A stretch of DNA of 64,000 nucleotides, taken from positions 1 to 64,000 of the forward strand of contig JAERTH010000032.1 of assembly GCA_016844955.1 (NCBI GenBank), written 5' to 3'. Origin of the DNA: Fidelibacterota bacterium (GTDB lineage Bacteria > Fidelibacterota > UBA8477 > JABMPR01). Both the position numbers and the translations under genes were made by a program. Below the pieces are notes generated by a model that was given only the letters and a program-made list of their open reading frames with translations, did not search any database and was not told where the DNA came from. Within the stretch, counting starts at the first letter, position 1; each line of letters begins with the position of its first letter. This document shows, one piece after another, positions 21,948-32,216 of this stretch.

Positions 21948-23939
21948 TTAGCGCTTCATCTCAAGTTCAACACGCTTTATTTCGTCCCTGAGCATGGCCG
22001 CCTTCTCAAAGTCTAGACTCTCAGCAGCACGGAGCATGTCCTGGCGCATGAGGTCCAGTAATTCGCCAGCGGCATAATCAGTGTCATATTTCTTGAGACT
22101 TTCCTTTATCGCTTCCTCTTTGCTTTGCATGGCATCTGCCACGCTGGTGATACCCATAATCTCTTCCTGAGATTTGTATATGGTGACAGGTACAATTCCA
22201 TGGGCTTCGTTATATGCGATCTGCTTTTCTCTGCGCAGTTGCGTGGTATCTATCAAATGCTGCATACTTGCCGTCACCTTGTCTGCATACATGATGACTT
22301 TTCCACTGGCATGTCTGGCAGCTCTCCCAGCTATCTGCATCAGGGATGTCTTACTACGCAGAAATCCTTCTTTATCTGCATCAATAATTGCCACCAGGGA
22401 CACCTCAGGTAGATCAAGCCCTTCTCGCAAGAGGTTGATTCCAACCAGAACATCAAATTCTCCCAGCCTGAGATCACGGAGGATGGAAATACGCTTGATA
22501 CTGTCTATTTCCGAATGAAGATAGCGAACCCGAAGATGATAGTTGGTTAAGTAATCGGTAAGATCTTCAGACATTCTTTTTGTCAACGTAACCACCAGCA
22601 CACGCTCTTTGTTTGCGACCCTGATCCGAATTTCTTCCATTAAATCATCAATCTGACCTTCACTGGGCCGCAGGTCCAATTCAGGGTCGAGCAATCCTGT
22701 TGGGCGAATAACCTGTTCAACCACGACGCCATCAGACTTTTCAAGCTCATAATCAGCGGGGGTGGCTGTGGTAAACAGCACCTGATTCATGGATGCTTCA
22801 AATTCATTGATTTTAAGCGGGCGATTATCCAATGCAGATGGCAATCGGAAGCCATAGTCCACTAGATTTCTTTTTCGGGCGTAATCGCCATTGTACATGC
22901 CGCGAAATTGAGGCAGCGTCACATGGGATTCATCGATTATTAATAAATAATCCTCTGGAAAGAAGTCCAAAAGCGTAAAGGGTCTGTCTCCTGGCTCTCG
23001 TCCAGTTAGATGTCGACTATAATTCTCAATGCCGGAGCAATGCCCCACCTCTCTGAGCATCTCCATATCAAATTTTGTGCGTTGTTCAATGCGCTGTGCT
23101 TCAAGCAGTTGGTTGTTGACTCTGAATCTTTGAATCTGTTCCTGAAGCTCAGCCTCAATGCTGTCAAGTGCTTTGTGAATATGCTCATCGGAGGTCACAA
23201 AGTGCCGCGCCGGATAGATGACACAAACATCATCCTCCGTGACGACATCACCGGTGAGTGGATCAATGGTATAGATATCCGTAACCTGATTGCCCCAAAA
23301 CTGAATCCGAATAGCATGTTCATTGTAGGCTGGAAAAATTTCCAGGATATCGCCACGTACTCGAAATTTGCCACGAATAAAATTTACATCATTACGCTCA
23401 TAATAGATATCAACCAGCTTACGCATGATGTCACGTTGCTTATACGTCTCACCCTTGTTAACAATTACCAGTGATTTTTTGTATTCCTGAGGGTCTCCCA
23501 ATCCATAAATGCATGATACAGAAGCAACAACGATTACATCTTTACGTGATAGAAGTGCACTGGTTGCTTTCAGTCGAAGTTTGTCTATCTCCTCATTCAT
23601 GGACATATCTTTTTCTATAAAAGTGTCCGTAACGGGTAGATATGCCTCTGGCTGGTAGTAATCATAATATGAGATGAAATATTCAACTGCATTTTCTGGA
23701 AAGAATGCTTTGAATTCTCCATAGAGTTGAGCTGCCAGTGTCTTATTATGTGAAACAATAAGGGTGGGTTTCTTCACTGCCTGGATAACGTTGGCGACGG
23801 TATAGGTTTTTCCACTACCCGTTACCCCCAGAAGTGTTTGGAATGGAGTTTTATCATTAATTCCACGTACCAATTCTTCAATGGCTTCTGGTTGATCACC
23901 ACTTGGAGAATATTCTGTTTTTAGTCTAAATTCTGCCAT
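21948..23939 (-). CDS. uvrB: Excinuclease ABC subunit B
   Basis: LLGVTGSGKTYTVANVIQ, YYDYYQPEAYLP, C-terminal UVR motif. Confidence 0.98.
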   Translation of the reverse strand: MAEFRLKTEYSPSGDQPEAIEELVRGINDKTPFQTLLGVTGSGKTYTVANVIQAVKKPTLIVSHNKTLAAQLYGEFKAFFPENAVEYFISYYDYYQPEAYLPVTDTFIEKDMSMNEEIDKLRLKATSALLSRKDVIVVASVSCIYGLGDPQEYKKSLVIVNKGETYKQRDIMRKLVDIYYERNDVNFIRGKFRVRGDILEIFPAYNEHAIRIQFWGNQVTDIYTIDPLTGDVVTEDDVCVIYPARHFVTSDEHIHKALDSIEAELQEQIQRFRVNNQLLEAQRIEQRTKFDMEMLREVGHCSGIENYSRHLTGREPGDRPFTLLDFFPEDYLLIIDESHVTLPQFRGMYNGDYARKRNLVDYGFRLPSALDNRPLKINEFEASMNQVLFTTATPADYELEKSDGVVVEQVIRPTGLLDPELDLRPSEGQIDDLMEEIRIRVANKERVLVVTLTKRMSEDLTDYLTNYHLRVRYLHSEIDSIKRISILRDLRLGEFDVLVGINLLREGLDLPEVSLVAIIDADKEGFLRSKTSLMQIAGRAARHASGKVIMYADKVTASMQHLIDTTQLRREKQIAYNEAHGIVPVTIYKSQEEIMGITSVADAMQSKEEAIKESLKKYDTDYAAGELLDLMRQDMLRAAESLDFEKAAMLRDEIKRVELEMKR

Positions 23940-24124
23940 AATGACGTAAAATATTCAGATATGACAGATAATCAACCCTCAAGAGTGGGAATTCATAAAT
24001 TTGTTTCAATGTTGAAGTACATCATCCTTTACTCCAGAATGTGCTTGCTTCAGCTTGATAAGAATTTCATGCATGGTCTAAAGCTTCATTGCTTTAGGTG
24101 CCTTCAATTCTTAAATACAGACCT

Positions 24125-25903
24125 ATGCCTGATAGCCAGACGATTATATTCTTTACGATCCTAGTGATCTCAATTGCCGCTTTTATAAAAGAGTGGTTTC
24201 CCATTGAGGTGACTTCGCTCTTGGTGTTGGCCACCCTACTACTAACGGGTCTGATTGACAAGCATCAGGCCATCGCAGGATTCTCAAACAAGGCCGTCAT
24301 AACCATCGGTGCCATGTTTATCCTGAGTCATGCATTTACAAAAACCGGTTTTATCAGGGTCTTTACGGTATGGTTGGAAAATAATGGTCGTGGTCGCAAC
24401 TGGTTGGTAACCACTTTATTCCTCATCTCAGTTAGCATTTTCTCTGCGTTTATAAATAACACTGCAACGGTTGCTATTTTAATTCCAGTGGCAACTGATC
24501 TGTCACATCGACTCAAGGTAAGTGCATCAAAAATCATGATGCCCTTGTCCTTTGCCGCCATTGTGGGAGGTACATGTACGGTAATCGGAACTTCAACAAA
24601 TCTTATTGTAAATGATATTGCTTATGAAGCCGGCTTCCAGATTGGAGTGTTTGAACTCAGCAAATTAGGTGTAATCCTTGTCGTAGCCACCCTGGGTTAC
24701 ATCTTGATAGCTCAAAAATGGATCCTACCCTCTCGCGTTCCAGTGTCCGGATTAACCAAAAAATATCACATGGGCACCTATCTCACAGAAGTTGTGATTT
24801 CAGAAGATTCCCCACTGAACGGTAAAAAATTCATAGATATGAATCTCGGAGCAAAATACGAACTGACCGTTTTGGAAATCATCAGGCATGGGAACCACAT
24901 CACTACCAATATTCGCAATATTGTTCTCCGAGCTGATGACATCTTATTGGTGCAATGCTCTGTGGATAAACTTCAGGTATTTAGGTCTGAGCAAAAAGTG
25001 CTCTTACTCACAGATGTAAAAATGGATGACAAAGAGCTTGCCGATAACGAGAACATTCTGGTTGAAGCCATGATCTCCCCAAATTCCAGTCTGGCTGATG
25101 CCACATTAATGGAAACTGACTTCCGTCGGCGCTATGGGTTATTTGTCCTGGCAGTGCGGCGCTATCGAGAAATTGTGCGTACCAAGGTTGCCCATGTCAA
25201 GCTAAAGAATTTCGACACCCTCTTGATTTTTGGTTCAAGGACCCGCATGGCTGCCTTAAACACGGATCCCAACTTCATCATGTTGGAAGAATTAGACACT
25301 ACCCTGCATAAAATCAAGTATTGGTGGTTAGCCGTTGCCATTATACCTATTGTTGTTGGCGTGGCTGCTCTAAATCTTATGTCAATTATGGAAGCATCCT
25401 TACTGGGAGCCATCATTGTAATGGCTTCCGGTATTGTACCAGCGCCAGAAGCTTACAAATCTATCAACTGGACCGTCATATTTCTAATTGCAGCCCTCAT
25501 CCCCCTGGGTGATGCCATGGAGACCATTCATCTTGCAGATCGCATTGGTGGGCTTATTACGGCCGCCAGTGGTAGCTTTGGTGATGTTGGACTCATAGCG
25601 ATCCTGTTCTTTATCACCATGCTCATGACCTCTTTCCTTTCGCACACGGCAACGGCAATTATCATGACACCTCTGGCAATAAAATCAGCTGGTGTTTTGG
25701 GTCTGGATCCCATGCCGTTTATCATGACCATTATGTTTGCCGCTTCACTGTCCTTCATGACACCGAATGGATATCAAACCAATACTATGGTTTTTGCACC
25801 AGGTGGCTATCGTTATATGGATTTCATGAAGGCCGGCATTCCACTCCACATTATCCTGGGAATACTTGGTATCCTCCTCATCCCCATCATCTGGCCATTG
25901 TAA
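24125..25903 (+). CDS. SLC13 family permease with TrkA_C domains
   Basis: MPDSQTIIFFTILVISIAAFIKEW...; GGTCTVIGTSTNLIV; RCK/TrkA_C-like central domains; SLSFMTPNGYQTNTMVFAPGGY. Confidence 0.9.
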   Translation: MPDSQTIIFFTILVISIAAFIKEWFPIEVTSLLVLATLLLTGLIDKHQAIAGFSNKAVITIGAMFILSHAFTKTGFIRVFTVWLENNGRGRNWLVTTLFLISVSIFSAFINNTATVAILIPVATDLSHRLKVSASKIMMPLSFAAIVGGTCTVIGTSTNLIVNDIAYEAGFQIGVFELSKLGVILVVATLGYILIAQKWILPSRVPVSGLTKKYHMGTYLTEVVISEDSPLNGKKFIDMNLGAKYELTVLEIIRHGNHITTNIRNIVLRADDILLVQCSVDKLQVFRSEQKVLLLTDVKMDDKELADNENILVEAMISPNSSLADATLMETDFRRRYGLFVLAVRRYREIVRTKVAHVKLKNFDTLLIFGSRTRMAALNTDPNFIMLEELDTTLHKIKYWWLAVAIIPIVVGVAALNLMSIMEASLLGAIIVMASGIVPAPEAYKSINWTVIFLIAALIPLGDAMETIHLADRIGGLITAASGSFGDVGLIAILFFITMLMTSFLSHTATAIIMTPLAIKSAGVLGLDPMPFIMTIMFAASLSFMTPNGYQTNTMVFAPGGYRYMDFMKAGIPLHIILGILGILLIPIIWPL

Positions 25904-25971
25904 TTTTATCGTTAGTTTTTTGAGGTCACATCTATGCGCGGATTCGAATCCGCGCCTGGTACAGTATGGAA

Positions 25972-25990
25972 ACGCCCTAAAATAGGGCGT
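25972..25990. terminator. Stem-loop/possible terminator
   Basis: ACGCCCTA-AAA-TAGGGCGT, 8-bp stem; between slc13-like gene and tRNA-Ser. Confidence 0.5.
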
Positions 25991-26055
25991 GTTGTAAATT
26001 GATTTCTGTGTTGGATCCAGAAAAGGACTCCCTCGCTCTGAAGAGCGAAGTTCTG

Positions 26056-26138
26056 CGGAGGTGGAGAGACTCGAACTCCCAAGTCCTCACGGACGGCGGT
26101 TTTCAAAACCGCTGACTTACCAATTAGCCTACACCTCC
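26056..26138 (-). tRNA. tRNA-Ser(UGA)
   Basis: Minus strand GGAGGTG...GCGGTTTTGAAAACCGC (anticodon TGA), long variable arm, GGGAGTTCGAGTCTC T arm, CACCTCC-G; no encoded CCA. Confidence 0.93.
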
Positions 26139-26301
26139 AGTGTAGTTACACATCAATTAAAGATGCGTTAATACTGCGGAGACGGAAGGATTGGGTCGGA
26201 CAATGTCCTCCCCTTACTACGTCCTCTGGACTCCGTTTCGAACCCAAGCAGTTGAACAATATATCTAATCTGTTCGAATCAATTGGATTCAGATAAAACT
26301 G

Positions 26302-26388
26302 CGGAGACGGAAGGATTCGAACCTTCGGTACGCCTAAACGTACAACGGCTTAGCAAGCCGCCGCCTTAAGCCACTCGGCCACGTCTCC
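26302..26388 (-). tRNA. tRNA-Ser(GCU)
   Basis: Minus strand GGAGACG...GCGGCTTGCTAAGCCGT (anticodon GCT), long variable arm, AAGGTTCGAATCCTT, CGTCTCC-G. Confidence 0.93.
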
Positions 26389-26451
26389 GTTTAGAAAAAG
26401 CGAGCAAATATAATTGCAGTTATACCTATGACAAACGAAAAGTCAAAGGAG

Positions 26452-27165
26452 TTATTTCAATTCGTGTTTTGGACCAAATCTTTGACTGAAGTAGATAAAA
26501 GGTGTATCTATAAAAGCTACAATCAATTTGAGCACATAGGTTGTTAAAACAATCTGCCAGACTACACCCATAGGCAATACACTCTCAGGGTCCAGAAACA
26601 AGCGTGGGAACACGGCAAATGCCAGAATTGCAAAGGTCATGGAATCAATCAACTGACTGGAAGCGGTTGATAGATTATTCCTCATCCAGAGATGTTTACC
26701 TCTAAACTTCTCCTTCCAGAGCTGAAATGCCCACACATCATGTAACTGCGATATCAGGTAAGCAATAAGACTGGCAAGCACAATTCCCGGTGCAAAACCA
26801 AAAATAGCATCCATGCCAGCTGATGCTCCCCAGTCATTTGGGCTGGCATCATATGCAATCATGAATTGCGACATCACCAGGTAGAACACGGTTGCCCCTA
26901 GACCAATAAAGACACCTTTTCGAGCAGCGTCCTTGCCATAATATTCTGATAGAATGTCGGTACTGAGAAAGATTGCGCCATATAGCACATTTCCACCCGT
27001 TGCCTCAAAACCAAACAACACAATGGTTTTCGTGACAAAAATATTTGCCAGTACATAATTGATGGCGATCAAGGCGTATAACCAGGTCTTGCCCATCCGA
27101 AAGGCAAATAAAACCATTCCTAAACCTAGAAGCGTTTGAATGAGAAAAATTAATTCATTACTCAC
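26452..27165 (-). CDS. Queuosine precursor transporter (VUT/DUF165 family); GTG start
   Basis: LANIFVTKTIVLFG...GAIFLSTDILSEYYGKDAARKGV; QLIDSMTFAILAF. Confidence 0.88.
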   Translation of the reverse strand: MSNELIFLIQTLLGLGMVLFAFRMGKTWLYALIAINYVLANIFVTKTIVLFGFEATGGNVLYGAIFLSTDILSEYYGKDAARKGVFIGLGATVFYLVMSQFMIAYDASPNDWGASAGMDAIFGFAPGIVLASLIAYLISQLHDVWAFQLWKEKFRGKHLWMRNNLSTASSQLIDSMTFAILAFAVFPRLFLDPESVLPMGVVWQIVLTTYVLKLIVAFIDTPFIYFSQRFGPKHELK

Positions 27166-27580
27166 TGGGTGTACCCCACTTTTGTTCCAGAACTTGCTTG
27201 AGGGTATCCGGCATCCTGGTTGGTCTGCCATTCATTTTTACAAAGGCATGTATGGTTTTGCCCTGGTTCAGGACTTTTGTTGGATTGTCATCAGTGACTA
27301 TCCTGTACAATATTTCCATTTTCCCTCTTGGGAATTGAGTTACTTCAGTAATGCAGGTCAAGTGGTCATCAAAACCTGGCCCTGAATAATAGTCTGCTTC
27401 ACTATGGACCACCGGCATCATGATTCCCTGGGACTCCAATTCTTTGTAGGTCAGCCCCATATCACGCATCATGTCTGTCCGGGCGGCTTCATAATATTCA
27501 AAGTACCTTGAATAATACATGACCCCCATCTGGTCGATGTCTTTATAGCGAACCTTGAAATGATAGTCATAACGAATCAT
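27158..27580 (-). CDS. Acyl-CoA thioesterase (YbgC/4HBT)
   Basis: VRYKDIDQMGVMYYSRYFEYYEAARTDMMRDMGLTY. Confidence 0.92.
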   Translation of the reverse strand: MIRYDYHFKVRYKDIDQMGVMYYSRYFEYYEAARTDMMRDMGLTYKELESQGIMMPVVHSEADYYSGPGFDDHLTCITEVTQFPRGKMEILYRIVTDDNPTKVLNQGKTIHAFVKMNGRPTRMPDTLKQVLEQKWGTPSE

Positions 27581-28536
27581 TAACCGTCCCAGGCGCCCAT
27601 GCTTTCAATTTTGCTGATACGTTTCTCAAGCATATCTTCAACTGAGAGGGGCAATATTTCTGCTATTTCCTCAAGGATTACGTTTTTCAGTATTTGCGCT
27701 GTACCTTTGTAATCTCGATGTGCCCCGCCAAGAGGTTCAGAAATAATCCTGTCCGCCAGTCCCATTTCTCGTAGATCAGCCGCAGTCACTCGCATGGCTT
27801 CAGCTGCTTTCTTTTTCTGGGTAGCATCACGGTAGAGGATTGAAGCACAACCTTCAGGTGAAATAACTGAATACCACGTATTCTCCAGCATAATAAGACG
27901 ATCGCCTACACCAATACCTAGCGCACCACCTGAAGCCCCCTCACCGATCACGATGACGATAATTGGCACCTTGAGATGACTCATCTCAAATAGATTGCGA
28001 GCAATTGCTTCAGCCTGTCCACGCTCTTCTGCTTCCAAACCGGGGTAAGCACCTATGGTGTCCACCAGCGTCACCACAGGAAGATTGTATTTTTCAGCCA
28101 ATTTCATGTGTCTCAGCGCTTTGCGATAGCCCTCAGGATATGGCATCCCAAAGTTTCGATAGAGATTGTCTTTGGTAGTACGACCCTTTTGCTGGCCAAC
28201 GATGACCATTCTCTGTTCATCTATTTTCGCAATGCCACTTACAATGGCTTTGTCATCACCAAAATTTCGGTCACCATGTAGCTCGACCCATGAATCACAC
28301 ATCAACTCAATGAGATCCAGGGCATGTGGTCTGTCTGCATGTCGTGCCAGTTCGACCCGCTGCCATCTCGTCAAGCCTTTGTTGATCTTCTTGGATTGTT
28401 CCTCAAGTTTTCTACGAAGTTTTTTGATCTCTTTTTCCATATCCATATTTGAATCACTGGACATGATTTCCATTTCAATAATCTTTTGCTCAAGATCATG
28501 AATCGGTTTTTCAAATTCTAAAACTGTTTTTCCCAT
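27580..28536 (-). CDS. accA: Acetyl-CoA carboxylase carboxyltransferase subunit alpha
   Basis: LIELMCDSWVELHGDRNFGDDKAIVSGIA; IGEGASGGALGIGVGDRLIMLENTWYSVISPEGCASIL. Confidence 0.97.
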   Translation of the reverse strand: MGKTVLEFEKPIHDLEQKIIEMEIMSSDSNMDMEKEIKKLRRKLEEQSKKINKGLTRWQRVELARHADRPHALDLIELMCDSWVELHGDRNFGDDKAIVSGIAKIDEQRMVIVGQQKGRTTKDNLYRNFGMPYPEGYRKALRHMKLAEKYNLPVVTLVDTIGAYPGLEAEERGQAEAIARNLFEMSHLKVPIIVIVIGEGASGGALGIGVGDRLIMLENTWYSVISPEGCASILYRDATQKKKAAEAMRVTAADLREMGLADRIISEPLGGAHRDYKGTAQILKNVILEEIAEILPLSVEDMLEKRISKIESMGAWDG

Positions 28537-28537
28537 A

Positions 28538-30544
28538 TTATTTCCCTAAGAACGCCTTGATAATAATTTCCAGATCAAGCAGCCCAGAATGATTGTGGAG
28601 GTAATAGTTCAGCAATGAGTACCTCTCCTCTTCACTTAATTGAGACCCGCCACGTACGGATTCAAGACTAAATATACCACGTTTTACTTCCAACTCATTG
28701 TCCTTTAATCCTAGTGGGGAACCAACCAGACTCAACTTTCCCCGAATAACCTGAGGAAGCAAGCTTAAATTACTCCAAAAGTTCTCTCGCCCATCGCTGG
28801 TAGAATAGACCCGATAAGTCCTGTCAAACAATTCTATTTCTTTTGATATCATCTTGCCTGATTTAACCATCATGCCTTGAAATGGGCGTACCGTAAGCAT
28901 CATTAAGGGGGCAATAATTAGATCTTCTACGCGTTTTAGAAATCTGGAACCCAGATGAAAATATTTGAAATCCATATCAATGAGCTGAACTGCCTGCAAA
29001 CTGTCAACCACAGATTTGCCTACGATAAAAGATAGATTCCCTGAAACCAGTTTGATGTTCACTCCACGCTTACTCAGCATCGGTAAATAGGCAAAGATTT
29101 GCTTTAATTCAACATCGTCCGAGGTGAAAATGACCTCATCGATATGATGATATTCAACCAGAGCTGGCAGGTCTCGTATGTGGCCAATTACTCTCTCATC
29201 GTCACTATGTGAGTCATCCAATCCAACAATTCCCACGGGAGTGTAACCGAGTCCTACATTGGTCATTAATTTGGAAAAAATGTCCTTGGCGCTCGTAAAT
29301 TCACCAATAACCAACGTCTTCTGAGTACCCAGTTCAAAATTCTCTGTCCGTCTTGAAGAGGCAAATATTCTCCAGGAAGGAATCCAGAGAAGCGCGCCAA
29401 CATAACTGATCAGCATAACTGTGCGGGAGAACGCATAGTCCTTAAAGAAATAGGTCAGGGTTACATTAATGAGGAAGCCCAGTGATGCTGCCAGTATGGC
29501 TCTACTCACTGAATATTTATAAGTTCTGTATAATCCAATACTTGAAATAACAGCCAGCCATGTTCCCAGATATACGGGAAGTACCACCATATAATTTTCA
29601 AGCACTTCTAGAGTGCCAAATTTGATATAGATGGCGAAAACAGTTAGAATTAATAGGCCAACTGCATCAAGCAGGAAGGCAACACTATTCTTCCCCAATT
29701 TTGTGATAATAGATACCAGATACCTTGCAAATATACCACCGCGGAGAATCCAATGCAGAGGGAAACGGGTGCTTCCCTTAAAATGCTTTTTGGCGAAGAT
29801 ATCCATGGCTCGATAAAAATGAGACATGGTATCCCAGGCTGCTACCTTAGATGATTCACCCTTATAATGGACGATACTGGTATCAGGTGTGTACTGCACT
29901 TTCCACCCGGACTCACCAAAGCGGAAACACCAGTCTAGATCCTCACCATACATGAAAAATGTTTCATCCAGCATACCGACTTCCGCCAATGCTGTAGCAC
30001 GGAGAAACATGCAGGAGCCACTAATCGCTTCTACTTCGTATGCTTCATCAGGATCAAGATGTGTCAGATTGTAGCGACCAAACCATTTTGATTTTGGAAA
30101 GAGATTGGCCAGCCCCAGTAATTTTGTAAACGCTACCCAGGGGGTTGGAAAACTGCGCCGACAAGCCAGTTGAAGACTACCATCATCATTTAATATTTTA
30201 CAGCCCAGCAAGCCTATTTTTGGATCTGAATCCATGACAGCTATTAGTTTCTCAGGTGTGTCTTCCTGGATCAGGGTATCCGGATTAAGCAACCAGATGA
30301 ATTCTCCCGTTACCTGTTCAATCGCCTGGTTATTGGCTTTTGAGAATCCGAGGTTTTCATTGTTGGCAATCAGGTTTACCTGAGGGAATTCTTTACGCAG
30401 CATATCAAGGCTTCCATCCACAGAATGGTTATCCACAACGAATATCTCAGCCTCGATCTTCGCTGTGGCCTTGATAATGCTATCAAGTGCTTGCTGCAGG
30501 AAAGCCTTTACATTGTAATTAACAATGACAATAGATAGCTTCAT
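28538..30544 (-). CDS. Bifunctional-looking GT2 glycosyltransferase fused to polyprenyl glycosylphosphotransferase-like region
   Basis: N-term MKLSIVIVNYNVKAFLQQALDSI...WLLNPDT (GT2); TM helices; CoA-binding-like domain; C-term LPQVIRGKLSLVGSP resembles the LPQL.NVL.G.MSLVGPRP motif. Confidence 0.82.
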   Translation of the reverse strand: MKLSIVIVNYNVKAFLQQALDSIIKATAKIEAEIFVVDNHSVDGSLDMLRKEFPQVNLIANNENLGFSKANNQAIEQVTGEFIWLLNPDTLIQEDTPEKLIAVMDSDPKIGLLGCKILNDDGSLQLACRRSFPTPWVAFTKLLGLANLFPKSKWFGRYNLTHLDPDEAYEVEAISGSCMFLRATALAEVGMLDETFFMYGEDLDWCFRFGESGWKVQYTPDTSIVHYKGESSKVAAWDTMSHFYRAMDIFAKKHFKGSTRFPLHWILRGGIFARYLVSIITKLGKNSVAFLLDAVGLLILTVFAIYIKFGTLEVLENYMVVLPVYLGTWLAVISSIGLYRTYKYSVSRAILAASLGFLINVTLTYFFKDYAFSRTVMLISYVGALLWIPSWRIFASSRRTENFELGTQKTLVIGEFTSAKDIFSKLMTNVGLGYTPVGIVGLDDSHSDDERVIGHIRDLPALVEYHHIDEVIFTSDDVELKQIFAYLPMLSKRGVNIKLVSGNLSFIVGKSVVDSLQAVQLIDMDFKYFHLGSRFLKRVEDLIIAPLMMLTVRPFQGMMVKSGKMISKEIELFDRTYRVYSTSDGRENFWSNLSLLPQVIRGKLSLVGSPLGLKDNELEVKRGIFSLESVRGGSQLSEEERYSLLNYYLHNHSGLLDLEIIIKAFLGK

Positions 30545-30569
30545 ACCAGCAAGGTTTTATGTTTTAGGA

Positions 30570-31289
30570 TTAAATTTTTCCAAAAATGGCCATCATCCGG
30601 AGCCACCAGACCCGCCAGATGGCTTCCCGCACAATCGCCTTGGACATTTTGCTCTGACCAACCGTACGATCAGCGAATAAGATGGGTACTTCCTTGACAC
30701 GGTCAGGTGATTTGCGCCAGGCCCTAAAATTCATTTCAACTTGAAAGGAATAGCCACTGCTGCGCACCTGATCCAATTGGATCTGTTCCAGGAATGGAAC
30801 CCGCCAGCATTTGAAACCACCGGTGCCATCATTTACAGGCATGCGCGTGATGATTTGTATGTATTTGCTCGCAAAATAGCTGAGCATCAGCCTTCCCAGA
30901 GGCCAGTTGACAACACTAATGCCATTTAAATATCTGGAGCCTATGATCAGGTCATTGGTTTCAATTTCCTTGAGAAAAGTTTCAATCACTACTGGATCAT
31001 GTGAAAAGTCACCATCCATCTGCACCACAGTATCATATTTGTGTTCAATGGCATATTTAAATCCGGCAATATAGGCAGTACCCAGTCCCTGCTTGCCTGC
31101 TCTTTCCATGAGATGTAATTCAGGAGTGGTTTTCTGGCGATCTTTGACCAGATCACCAGTACCATCTGGTGAACCATCATCAACAATCAGAATATCGGTT
31201 TTAGCATTAAGCGATAAAATCTTATCTATGACGAGTAGAATATTTTCCTTCTCGTTGTAAGTGGGTATAATCGTGAGGTTACGAGACAT
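30570..31289 (-). CDS. Polyprenol monophosphomannose synthase-like GT2
   Basis: IIPTYNEKENI, DILIVDDGSPDGTGDLV, VQMDGDFSHDP, IGSRYLNG. Confidence 0.93.
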   Translation of the reverse strand: MSRNLTIIPTYNEKENILLVIDKILSLNAKTDILIVDDGSPDGTGDLVKDRQKTTPELHLMERAGKQGLGTAYIAGFKYAIEHKYDTVVQMDGDFSHDPVVIETFLKEIETNDLIIGSRYLNGISVVNWPLGRLMLSYFASKYIQIITRMPVNDGTGGFKCWRVPFLEQIQLDQVRSSGYSFQVEMNFRAWRKSPDRVKEVPILFADRTVGQSKMSKAIVREAIWRVWWLRMMAIFGKI

Positions 31290-32178
31290 TCATTTCTTCC
31301 TTTAACAGAGCCAACTCATCGCCAATACTCATGATGGGAAACTGCAGCTCATTTTCCAACTTATCACAAATCAAACCACTCCGCATTGGTCTGGGTGCGG
31401 CTTGATTCAGGTCGACCGTCGAAATTGCATTAATTAACTCAGAGGACAACCCAAAAGTGTCAGCAATCTTCAATGCAAAAGTATAACGCGACACAACCTC
31501 TTTTGATCCAAAATGCCAGATATCCCATGCAGATTTATCCAAGATATCTCTGGTAACAGTGGCTAGCCTGCGTGCATAAGTGGGATTATTATATTGATCA
31601 TCCACAATGTTGACCGCATTTCCCTGTCTCAGTTCTCCGATAAGCCAATCCACAAAACTACTTTTGAGATCTACGCCATGTCCATACATAACATTAGGAC
31701 GCACTACCGCTGCATTGGCACTCGAATCAAGCACGGCCATCTCCCCTGCATATTTGGACTCTGAATAGGTCCCCCGAGGATCTCGAGGGTCTTGCTCAGC
31801 ATAGGGTCCAGCCGTTCCATTAAACACATAGTCGGTAGAAATGTGAATCAGAGGAATGGCAAATTCACAGCATATTTTGGCTAATTCTGCTGGAACCTTG
31901 GCATTGACAGCAAAGGCTAAGTCAGATTCAGATTCAGCTCGATCAACATTTGTATAGGCAGCTGTGTGAATCAAGGCCTTGGGTGCAATTTTCTCTACAT
32001 ATGCTTTCAGAGCCGAAGCATCATTCAGGTTAAGCACCTCAACATTAACACCTGAACCAGCCTGATAAATACCCGGGTTAATATCTAAACCATATATGTC
32101 ATGGTCATGGGCAAACTCTTTTACCAGATTCTGGCTGAGCATCCCATTTATTCCTGTAATGAGTAAACGATTCTTCAA
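31279..32178 (-). CDS. dTDP-4-dehydrorhamnose reductase-like (RmlD) sugar nucleotide reductase
   Basis: LITGINGMLSQNLVKEF, HTAAYTNVDRAESE, HISTDYVFNGTAGPYAEQDPRDPRGTYSESKYAGE. Confidence 0.88.
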   Translation of the reverse strand: MKNRLLITGINGMLSQNLVKEFAHDHDIYGLDINPGIYQAGSGVNVEVLNLNDASALKAYVEKIAPKALIHTAAYTNVDRAESESDLAFAVNAKVPAELAKICCEFAIPLIHISTDYVFNGTAGPYAEQDPRDPRGTYSESKYAGEMAVLDSSANAAVVRPNVMYGHGVDLKSSFVDWLIGELRQGNAVNIVDDQYNNPTYARRLATVTRDILDKSAWDIWHFGSKEVVSRYTFALKIADTFGLSSELINAISTVDLNQAAPRPMRSGLICDKLENELQFPIMSIGDELALLKEEMNVS

Positions 32179-32216
32179 ACGCCAATTCCTTTGTTATTCC
32201 TGATCCTAAATAGGTT

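Noticed and set aside
23010-23474. 154-aa + strand ORF
   Set aside because: Entirely antisense to uvrB, no recognisable domain or SD.
25912-26106. 64-aa minus-strand ORF
   Set aside because: Overlaps tRNA-Ser(UGA) and the palindrome; typical spurious ORF from tRNA sequence.
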